A DNA stretch of 64,000 bases from Bacteroidia bacterium (lineage in GTDB: Bacteria > Bacteroidota > Bacteroidia > J057). The notes under the pieces were generated by a model. The model searched no databases. It was not told the origin of the DNA and worked only from the letters and a program-made list of their open reading frames with translations. The stretch covers positions 5,828,001 to 5,892,000 of the forward strand of contig JAWPMV010000001.1 in assembly GCA_033391075.1 (NCBI GenBank), in the 5' to 3' direction. A program made the position numbers and the translations under genes. Shown piece after piece: positions 15,467 through 22,015 of this stretch. Every line of letters starts with the position of its first letter. The stretch's first letter is position 1.

Positions 15467-16492
15467 ATGAAACGTCGATCATTTCTAAGCGAAACCTCTG
15501 CAGCCCTAGCCACACTAGGCCTTAGCCAGATCGCTCCCCAAAAAAGAAGCTATCAAAGCTCCCAGGACACCCTCAAATCATGCATTACCCTCGATCAGGA
15601 AAAGGTATTTTTCTATGCAGAAGCCATCAAAGAGCCCCTAAAAGTCGTTCACATAGCCGATACCCATTTGTTTCGGGACGATGAGCGAGGGCTGCCCTAC
15701 CAGCAGTACAGCAATCGCATGGCTAAAGCTTACAATCAAACCACGCATTTCAAAACTAGATCAAAGACCCATCCGGAAGAAGCCTTCGAACAAGCTTTAG
15801 CATTTGCCAAAGAAGTGGAGGCCGATCTGCTTACCCTTGTAGGGGACATTTTCAGTTTCCCCTCTGAAGCAGCCATAGAGTGGGTATGGAAGAAATTGAA
15901 AGAGACAGATATCCCCTACATCTATACAGCCGGAAATCACGACTGGCATTATGAAGGCATGGAAGGCAGCCTGGAATCATTGCGCGATACCTGGATTGAG
16001 AAGCGCTTACTTCCTTTCTACCAGGGCAATCATCCTTTAATGGCCGCCTATGAAGTGAAAGGAATTCGATTTCTGGCGATTGACAATTCTACCTATCAGA
16101 TCAATGAAGAACAATTGGCTTTCTTCCGGGAGGAAGTTGCCAGTGGAAAGCCTTTGGTGCTATTGTCCCATATTCCCATGTATGCTCCGGGAAAGAAGAT
16201 TTCATTTGGTTGTGGGAATCCCAATTGGGGAGCGAATACGGATCGAAATTTTGAGCTAGAGCGGAGACCCAAATGGCCCGAAAGTGGACATACCCAAACT
16301 ACTTTTGACTTCCACAAGGAAGTCTTCAATGCGCCCAATCTCTTAGGCATTTTTGCCGGACATATCCATCGAAATTCCCTGGAAATGATCAAAGGTAAAG
16401 CTCAAATCGTCTCGGATGACAATGCGAGTGGAGCTTATCTGGACATCAGTTTTTTGCCCCTGAATGAAAAGGATAAGCAATTGATTTTCTAA
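15467..16492 (+). CDS. Twin-arginine-exported metallophosphoesterase (intact copy)
   Basis: The 341-aa protein begins with a twin-arginine signal (MKRRSFLSETSAALATLGLS). It has the calcineurin-like metallophosphoesterase motifs in order: ADTH (Asp65, His67), VGDIF, AGNHDWH, LLSHIPMY and AGHIHR. It is therefore a two-metal phosphoesterase acting in the periplasm or at the cell surface. The gene lies 59 bp downstream of hipA. Its 5' end is duplicated as truncated copies at 3637 and 6220, each next to a toxin-antitoxin locus or its relic, but its own upstream region differs from theirs. Confidence 0.92.
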   Translation: MKRRSFLSETSAALATLGLSQIAPQKRSYQSSQDTLKSCITLDQEKVFFYAEAIKEPLKVVHIADTHLFRDDERGLPYQQYSNRMAKAYNQTTHFKTRSKTHPEEAFEQALAFAKEVEADLLTLVGDIFSFPSEAAIEWVWKKLKETDIPYIYTAGNHDWHYEGMEGSLESLRDTWIEKRLLPFYQGNHPLMAAYEVKGIRFLAIDNSTYQINEEQLAFFREEVASGKPLVLLSHIPMYAPGKKISFGCGNPNWGANTDRNFELERRPKWPESGHTQTTFDFHKEVFNAPNLLGIFAGHIHRNSLEMIKGKAQIVSDDNASGAYLDISFLPLNEKDKQLIF

Positions 16493-16540
16493 AAAACCGA
16501 TTGGATCAGCGTTCTACATTCCCTTAATTAAGCCCAAAAA

Positions 16541-17116
16541 TTGGAAGAATTAATAGAGAAAATAAAAAGTGTCATACAGCTCAGTTCGGAAGCTGAAGAA
16601 TTCCTTATCTCTATTTCAGAGGAAAAAACCTTTGTTAAAGGCAGTTTTTTAATTCAGGAAGGTCAAGGGGTAGATACCATCTATTATGTTCTGGATGGCT
16701 GTCTGAGGTCCTATTGCACCGATAAAAAAGGGAAAGAGCACACCTTGCAATTTGGCATTGAGGGCTGGTGGATCAGCGACTATATAGCTATTCACAATCA
16801 TGAACTCGCGACTCTGACGGTAGAATGTCTCGCAGAGTCAAACGTCATTGTATTTAATGCTGAAAAACTAAATAATATTCTTAGGCTTTTTCCAGAATAC
16901 GAACCCTTTCAACGCAAGCTTCTGGAACGCCATGTAGTGAGTTTGCACAAAAGAATTTTGAATCAATTGCAATTAACGGCTTTGGAAAGATACGATCTAT
17001 TTTTAGCCCAATATCCGGACATTGAGCAGCACACACGAAATTATCACATCGCATCTTACCTCGGAATCACCCAGGAAAGCCTGAGTCGCCTCAGAGTTGA
17101 AAAAGCCAAAAAATAA
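16541..17116 (+). CDS. Crp/Fnr family transcriptional regulator
   Basis: No ATG fits; a TTG at 16541 is the best start. The 191-aa protein has an N-terminal cyclic-nucleotide-binding beta-roll (FVKGSFLIQEGQGVDTIYYVLDGCLRSY) and a short C-terminal helix-turn-helix (YHIASYLGITQESLSRLRVEKAKK), the Bacteroidota type. The roll lacks an obvious cAMP-binding Arg-Ser pair, so the ligand is uncertain. The following oxidoreductase and DJ-1-like genes on the same strand are likely targets, pointing to redox or electrophile stress control. Confidence 0.88.
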   Translation: MEELIEKIKSVIQLSSEAEEFLISISEEKTFVKGSFLIQEGQGVDTIYYVLDGCLRSYCTDKKGKEHTLQFGIEGWWISDYIAIHNHELATLTVECLAESNVIVFNAEKLNNILRLFPEYEPFQRKLLERHVVSLHKRILNQLQLTALERYDLFLAQYPDIEQHTRNYHIASYLGITQESLSRLRVEKAKK

Positions 17117-17189
17117 AATCTTACCATAGATCAATTTTTGCGCCAGAGCTTTGCACTAGCTTTGTATCAAATCACAAAAAGATACAAGA

Positions 17190-18173
17190 ATGAAAGCCTT
17201 GCAAGTCCTGAAATATGGTGATCTTGAAGAGAGCCTGGCCTTTAGGGAAGTTAGCAAACCCGGAATAGGAGCAACTGATGTCCTGATCGTGGTGAGGGCA
17301 GCTGCCATAAATCCTATCGACAAAAGCATTATCCTGGGGAACCTCCAGCATATTCTTCCCATCCCATTACCAAGTACCAGCGGCTATGATGTGAGTGGAA
17401 TAGTGGTCGAAAAAGGAGATCAAGTCTCTAATTTTGACATCGGGGATTCGGTTTACGCCAGGCTACCTCAGAAACAGATGGGCAGCCTGGCTGAATATGC
17501 TGCCGTAGATATACAGGCGGTATCCCTAAAACCTGAAAATATTTCTTTCGAAGAGGCTGCGAGCTTGCCCTTGGCTGGACTCACCGCCTTACAATCCCTG
17601 GAATATGTGGGTCTAAAAGACAAAGACAAAATTCTGATTCATGCAGGATCAGGAGGCGTTGGTAGTTTCGCGATCCAATTTGCAAAAGCAAAAGGAGCCC
17701 ATGTTTACACGACTACCAGTACCCGAAATGTCTCATGGGTAAAAGAACTTGGCGCAGACAGGGTAATAGATTACAAAACCGAAGAGTATAAAAGCCTCGT
17801 GTCAGAGGTCGATATAGTATTTGACACCCTGGGAAAACACTATACAGAGGAGGCCTTCCAGCTTATAAAGCAAGGGGGGAAAGTTGTCAGTATTGCCGGC
17901 CCTATAGATGAAGAGGGAGCCAGAATCTTCGGGATGAATGAATACAAATTACCAGAAGCATTATCCAGTTCCATTCATAAAAAAGAAGCTTCCTACAAAT
18001 ACCTGCTCATGCATCCCAATGGCACTCAATTAGCAGAAATAAAATCCCTGCTTGAACGGGGAAAGATCAAAGCAGTCATTGATGAAATTTATTCTTTCGA
18101 AGAAAGCATTGAGGCATTCAAACATCTCGCATCTGGCAGAGCTAAAGGGAAAATTGTAATAAAAATTACCTGA
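17190..18173 (+). CDS. NADP-dependent quinone-reductase-like oxidoreductase (MDR family)
   Basis: The 327-aa protein is a zinc-free medium-chain dehydrogenase/reductase. It has a GroES-like N-domain (AAAINPIDKSIILG ... GYDVSGIVVEKG) and a Rossmann domain with ILIHAGSGGVGSFAIQFAK as the nucleotide loop. No structural or catalytic zinc cysteines are seen, which fits the quinone oxidoreductase branch. It probably reduces reactive quinones or enones with NADPH. It lies between a Crp-like regulator and a DJ-1-like gene, all co-directional with short gaps. Confidence 0.88.
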   Translation: MKALQVLKYGDLEESLAFREVSKPGIGATDVLIVVRAAAINPIDKSIILGNLQHILPIPLPSTSGYDVSGIVVEKGDQVSNFDIGDSVYARLPQKQMGSLAEYAAVDIQAVSLKPENISFEEAASLPLAGLTALQSLEYVGLKDKDKILIHAGSGGVGSFAIQFAKAKGAHVYTTTSTRNVSWVKELGADRVIDYKTEEYKSLVSEVDIVFDTLGKHYTEEAFQLIKQGGKVVSIAGPIDEEGARIFGMNEYKLPEALSSSIHKKEASYKYLLMHPNGTQLAEIKSLLERGKIKAVIDEIYSFEESIEAFKHLASGRAKGKIVIKIT

Positions 18174-18216
18174 GATTAATTCTATCTCACCTATAAAATC
18201 ATCGACAAAAATCATC

Positions 18217-19116
18217 ATGAAGAAAATATTAATAGGCCTGGTAGGAATCCTTATTTTTGCCTTTGCAGCGCTTTACATTAGCTCCAGACCTCAATTAGAA
18301 GAAGATGGTTCTTACAAACCGTCCAAACTTGCCTTAAGTTTAGCTACTGTTGACAAAAGTGATTTTGAAAATCTTAGCTATCAAAAATATCAGGGACAAA
18401 AGAAGAAAATCCTGGCCATTTTCACTGAACAAAAAAACATGAAAATGGCGAATGGCAAACTCTTTTCTACCGGCAATCATCCGATAGAATCTCTACTGCC
18501 TATGTTGCACCTGAAAAATGCAGGTTTTGAATTTGAAATTGCAACTCAAACAGGAAATCCGGTGATATTGGAGAAATGGGCCTTCCCGGAAGAAGATGAA
18601 CATGTGAAAGCCATTTATGAGGAGTATAAATCTCGCTTTGAACAGCCCAGAAAACTAGCAGATTTTATTAGCAGCTCTTTTGAAGAAACGGACTCATATG
18701 CAGCGGTTTTTATCCCTGGAGGACATGGAGCTATGCTAGGCATTCCCGATGATCCAAATGTTGGGAAGATCCTAAACTGGGCGCATCAGAATGAGCTATT
18801 TACCATAAGTCTTTGCCACGGACCTGGTGCATTTTTATCTACAGCTCTTAACAATCAGAAGTTTTTGTATGAGGGATACAAAATGGCTGTATTCCCGGAT
18901 GCAGTAGACGAACAAACCCCTATGATTGGTTATTTACCGGGACATATGCCCCGCGGCCTGAGTGGAAAACTCAAGGAATTAGGCGCCGAAATTGTTAATA
19001 CTGAATCGGATAATACCGTATATGTAGACAGAAAATTGATCACAGGTGCGAGCCATTTAGCCTCTAATGAATTAGGGAAACTGGCAGCCAATACGCTTCT
19101 GAAGGAATTGGAATAA
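18217..19116 (+). CDS. DJ-1/PfpI family protein with N-terminal membrane anchor
   Basis: The 299-aa protein starts with one hydrophobic segment (ILIGLVGILIFAFAALYI). The DJ-1/Hsp31-like domain has AVFIPGGHGAM and the nucleophile elbow SLCHGPGAFL with the reactive Cys. The length and the GHGAMLGIPDD segment place it near Hsp31/HchA, which acts as glyoxalase III or in protein deglycation. The pairing with a quinone reductase suggests detoxification of reactive carbonyls at the membrane. A strong hairpin follows the gene. Confidence 0.85.
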   Translation: MKKILIGLVGILIFAFAALYISSRPQLEEDGSYKPSKLALSLATVDKSDFENLSYQKYQGQKKKILAIFTEQKNMKMANGKLFSTGNHPIESLLPMLHLKNAGFEFEIATQTGNPVILEKWAFPEEDEHVKAIYEEYKSRFEQPRKLADFISSSFEETDSYAAVFIPGGHGAMLGIPDDPNVGKILNWAHQNELFTISLCHGPGAFLSTALNNQKFLYEGYKMAVFPDAVDEQTPMIGYLPGHMPRGLSGKLKELGAEIVNTESDNTVYVDRKLITGASHLASNELGKLAANTLLKELE

Positions 19117-19139
19117 AATCGAAAATCAGATTTGCTTGC

Positions 19140-19177
19140 CTAAACAAAGCTCCTTCAGCAAGAAGGGCTTTGTTTAG
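19140..19177 (+). terminator. Intrinsic terminator after the DJ-1-like gene
   Basis: CTAAACAAAGC-TCCTTC pairs with GAAGG-GCTTTGTTTAG around an AGCAA loop, giving a long stem with a single mismatch. It lies 23 bp behind the DJ-1-like gene and ends the regulator-oxidoreductase-DJ-1 unit. Confidence 0.7.
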
Positions 19178-19372
19178 ATATGTTTTTCAGAAAATGATTT
19201 CTACCGGCTCATCGACTTTGCAGGTTAAATTTTTCGAAAAAAGAAGTTGGATTGAGGGCGTTTCTGGATATTTTAGGGACAGAATTAACAAATAGGGAAA
19301 TCATTTTCCCTGCCTGTTCGTAAAATTATATATCCACGTACATGGGCGAAGAAAGCCCCCTAATTTTTTTTT

Positions 19373-19687
19373 ATGAAAATACAGTTGAATACTGACAAGA
19401 ACATCAAAGGAACAGAAAATCTCGAAGGATTTGTATCAGAAAAACTAAGTACTTCCCTCAAGCGATTTGCAGACAAAATCACCCGCATCGAAGTACACCT
19501 CTCAGACCAAAACGCAGATAAAGGAGGGCCTGATGACATCCATTGCAAAATGGAAGCAAGGGTAGAAGGCTTACAACCCTTAATGGTGGTGAGTAAGAAT
19601 GCGACAAAAGAGAAAGCACTGGCTGAAGCTACGGATAAACTGAAAGCAGCCTTAGACTCCCGCATCGGAAAAATGCAAAGAAAATAA
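19373..19687 (+). CDS. Ribosome hibernation-promoting factor (HPF/RaiA family)
   Basis: The 104-aa protein is the short HPF/YfiA form: a beta-alpha-beta-beta-beta-alpha fold with VSEKLSTSLKRFADKITRIEVHLSDQNA and a basic C-terminal helix (KLKAALDSRIGKMQRK). It binds the 30S decoding region in slow-growing cells and shuts down translation. It is monocistronic, with about 255 bp of upstream sequence after the previous gene. Confidence 0.88.
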   Translation: MKIQLNTDKNIKGTENLEGFVSEKLSTSLKRFADKITRIEVHLSDQNADKGGPDDIHCKMEARVEGLQPLMVVSKNATKEKALAEATDKLKAALDSRIGKMQRK

Positions 19688-19703
19688 GCTTGCACAAGCA
19701 AGA

Positions 19704-19745
19704 CCTATGAGCAATGCGGCCAAACAAAGCGCTATTGCTCATAGG
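19704..19745. terminator. Bidirectional hairpin between hpf and DUF1295 gene
   Basis: CCTATGAGCAAT at 19704 and ATTGCTCATAGG at 19734 form a perfect 12-bp stem with an 18-bp loop. It lies between two convergent genes, so it probably terminates both. Confidence 0.6.
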
Positions 19746-19770
19746 CAAAACTTTTGGCTTCTATGCCCCC

Positions 19771-20682
19771 TTACTTTGGCATACCCGGAAAAAACATATT
19801 TACGCGCTTTGTATAAGCTTCGTAACCGGGCCGTTTCTTAAGGGAATAATATTCAGAGGGAACCGCTCCTGTCAAATACACCAGAGAGAGATACATAATC
19901 CTCGAAACAAAGAGCAATCCCAATCCCAGCAATATCCAGATCAGCAAAGACTCCTCAGATTGGAGGGCCAGCCAGGAGGGAATCGCCGCAATCACCAGAG
20001 CATTCCAAACCATCCACTCGGCAAAATAATTCGGATGCCGCGTATACTTCCATAGACCGACATCGCAGACCTGTTTCTTTTTTCCCTGAGCAGCCATCTT
20101 GCGAAGGAAACTCAACTTCTGGGCATCAGCTACCGATTCCATCAAAAATGCCAGGACCCATAAAATCAGACCGACGATTTCAAATACAGAAATAGCAGGA
20201 TCCGGATTCAAGGCAATAATGAAAGCAGGCATGGCTAAAAAAGAGGCATTTGCCAGTCCCTGGGCCAAAGCATCCACCTGCATCGCCAAAGGCACATTCG
20301 TTTTGCCCGCTCTTTCCCAACGCCCCCTTTGGTATTGATAGCGCGGAAACTCTTTCTTCATATATCCTTTCTTCCATAACTGCAAAGCTCCTAATCCCAT
20401 CCGTGCTCCAATGAAGATGTAAACAGCTCCAACGACATATACTCGCAAATCAAAGCCCTCTCCGAAAATCAGCGTTACAATCCCTATGCACACCAGCCCC
20501 CAGGGCCAACCAATGTCCACATAGCACAATCTTCCCGTTTTCCAAATCGGCCAACACACCACCAGGCCAAATAAGACCAATTGTGTGAGGCAGTTAATGA
20601 GCGACATCTGTTGAAATGATTGGCTGAAGAGTAAAACCAAAAAGCCAATGATGAATATAAGGATGGGTTTGAAGTACTTCAT
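19771..20682 (-). CDS. DUF1295-type membrane protein, steroid-reductase/methyltransferase-like
   Basis: The ATG at 20682 is preferred to one at 20730 because it places the first membrane helix right after the start. The product has seven or so hydrophobic segments. The C-terminal motif is that of DUF1295/steroid 5-alpha-reductase and isoprenylcysteine methyltransferases: VGLWKYTRHPNYFAEWMVW, and later YYSLKKRPGYEAYTKR. These bind NADPH or SAM at the membrane; the substrate here is unknown. Base usage is like the core genes. Confidence 0.82.
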   Translation of the reverse strand: MKYFKPILIFIIGFLVLLFSQSFQQMSLINCLTQLVLFGLVVCWPIWKTGRLCYVDIGWPWGLVCIGIVTLIFGEGFDLRVYVVGAVYIFIGARMGLGALQLWKKGYMKKEFPRYQYQRGRWERAGKTNVPLAMQVDALAQGLANASFLAMPAFIIALNPDPAISVFEIVGLILWVLAFLMESVADAQKLSFLRKMAAQGKKKQVCDVGLWKYTRHPNYFAEWMVWNALVIAAIPSWLALQSEESLLIWILLGLGLLFVSRIMYLSLVYLTGAVPSEYYSLKKRPGYEAYTKRVNMFFPGMPK

Positions 20683-21167
20683 AGTAGTTTTTTGATAAAG
20701 CTCGAGCTGTCCCTGGAATTTCGAGCTCAATATAGAAAGAAAAAGGAATGAGGCAGTTCGTATGACAGAATGGGTTTGGGATTATATATAGGAAATTGAT
20801 GGTTTTATAATGACGGTTGAGGACCCACCACCTCAAGCCCACACTCCCTTGTTCTGACGAACTATGGAGTGCGCGCAAGGCCATTATAATTAAGTGGTCA
20901 TACGCGGGTCGTTCCCCTTCCTTTCTAAGAAAAGGGGATCGCATGTGCTGCTGGATATAGGTTCAAATTCAGGAATAGCCATACAGAAGCATTGGCCCTG
21001 CAGAGCCCATCGGGAAAAGGGGCGGCATGTGCGGCTGGCTTTGGGCTCTGCGATTTTTGCCCCTTTTTCTAAAAAAGGGGAAAGAACTCCTCATATCATT
21101 ATCCTAGAAAGAAAAGTCATTCAAACTGAATTTCTGTCCCAAACTCCTTAGCTTAGAACAAGAAAAA
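20683..21167. other. Long intergenic stretch with duplicated motif and hairpins
   Basis: This 485-bp gap holds no convincing gene. Its right half contains a duplicated 31-33 bp motif, a perfect 10-bp inverted repeat and two terminator-like hairpins, listed separately at 20912-21082. Its left part must hold the promoter of the leftward DUF1295 gene. Confidence 0.5.
20912..21082. repeat. Structured intergenic element with duplicated GAAAAGGGG...CATGTGC motif
   Basis: A motif beginning GAAAAGGGG and containing CATGTGCNGCTGG occurs at 20929-20961 and again at 21014-21044. The second copy sits in the loop of a perfect 10-bp inverted repeat (GCAGAGCCCA at 21000, TGGGCTCTGC at 21042). Each copy is next to a CCCCTT...AAGGGG hairpin (20914-20936 and 21060-21080). 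The design recalls REP-type elements or a small structured RNA; nothing identifies it further. Confidence 0.5.
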
Positions 21168-21677
21168 ATGAAAAGAAAACAGTTGACATTATTCCTGGAT
21201 GAGGTCGAAGCACAAAGCATCGAATCTATTCGACAAAGATTTAATCCCCAACAATACAAACTCATCAAAAGCCATATAACGCTTTGTCGTGAAGATGAAA
21301 TCGAAAAGCTTGAAGAGGTCCTGAAAAAGTTGGACAGTCTCAGGGCAGAAAGCTTTGAATTACAAACTGATGGATTAAGGCGATTTTCCGAAGGTAAAGG
21401 ACTTCTCATCGCAATCCAGGACGAAGATCGAAAGTTCCAGAAATTAAGAGAAATGATTTTGCAAAAAGGAGATACAAAACCCAGAGAGCATAAAGCTCAT
21501 ATTACCCTGATGCATCCTCGAAATTCAACTTGTAATGATAAGATATTTCAGGAAATCCGAAGCATAGAAATCCCCAAAATACTACGCTTCTCAAGCATCA
21601 GTTTAATCGAACAGGAAATGGGAAAAGAATGGGTTCCGCTAAAAACTTTTTTATTGAATGATACAAGCAAGGGCTAA
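21168..21677 (+). CDS. 2H phosphoesterase / 2'-5' RNA ligase-like protein
   Basis: The 169-aa protein has the two His-x-Thr motifs that define the 2H superfamily: KSHITLCRE (about residue 36) and KAHITLMHP (about 109). These enzymes open or form 2'-5' or cyclic phosphodiester bonds, for example in RNA ends or nucleotide second messengers. The length matches bacterial 2'-5' RNA ligase family proteins. The substrate is not predictable. It is monocistronic. Confidence 0.8.
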   Translation: MKRKQLTLFLDEVEAQSIESIRQRFNPQQYKLIKSHITLCREDEIEKLEEVLKKLDSLRAESFELQTDGLRRFSEGKGLLIAIQDEDRKFQKLREMILQKGDTKPREHKAHITLMHPRNSTCNDKIFQEIRSIEIPKILRFSSISLIEQEMGKEWVPLKTFLLNDTSKG

Positions 21678-21708
21678 AAAAAGCTATGGGCTTCATTTCG
21701 CCTAAAGC

Positions 21709-21981
21709 ATGGCAGAGATGAAAACAGATGTGCCTACCAAAAGATATATTTGCCTAAAAACACATGCTGGCGATCCCTATTAAGTTTGGTATAAAGACAT
21801 TGGACTCACTCAATTGGAGCAATAATTAAAACGCGAATCTGAAGGGATGCGAGAACTTTCTAAACAGAAAGAAAGGGGTGTTTATTCTGTTAAAATTCCT
21901 ATGCCATTATCGAAATCTACCACTCAAAGGATAAAATCGTTGAATCAAATGCAATCTCATCGATCTTTGTGTAACCTTTGA
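21709..21981 (+). pseudogene. Possible decayed ORF in the gap before the M16 peptidase gene
   Basis: One frame from the ATG at 21709 reads for 90 codons to a TGA at 21979, interrupted by two TAA stops at about codons 25 and 41. The reading looks protein-like (for example a KQKERGVYSVKIPMP segment). No family is recognised. It may be a dead gene or non-coding DNA; nothing else is seen in the 338-bp gap. Confidence 0.25.
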
Positions 21982-22015
21982 AGCTGCTTAACAGCAAAAC
22001 GATAAAACCCTTTAT

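Noticed and set aside
20940-20990. Possible tRNA (GGTTCAAATTC resembles a T-arm)
   Set aside because: No acceptor stem, D-arm or anticodon arm can be formed around it.
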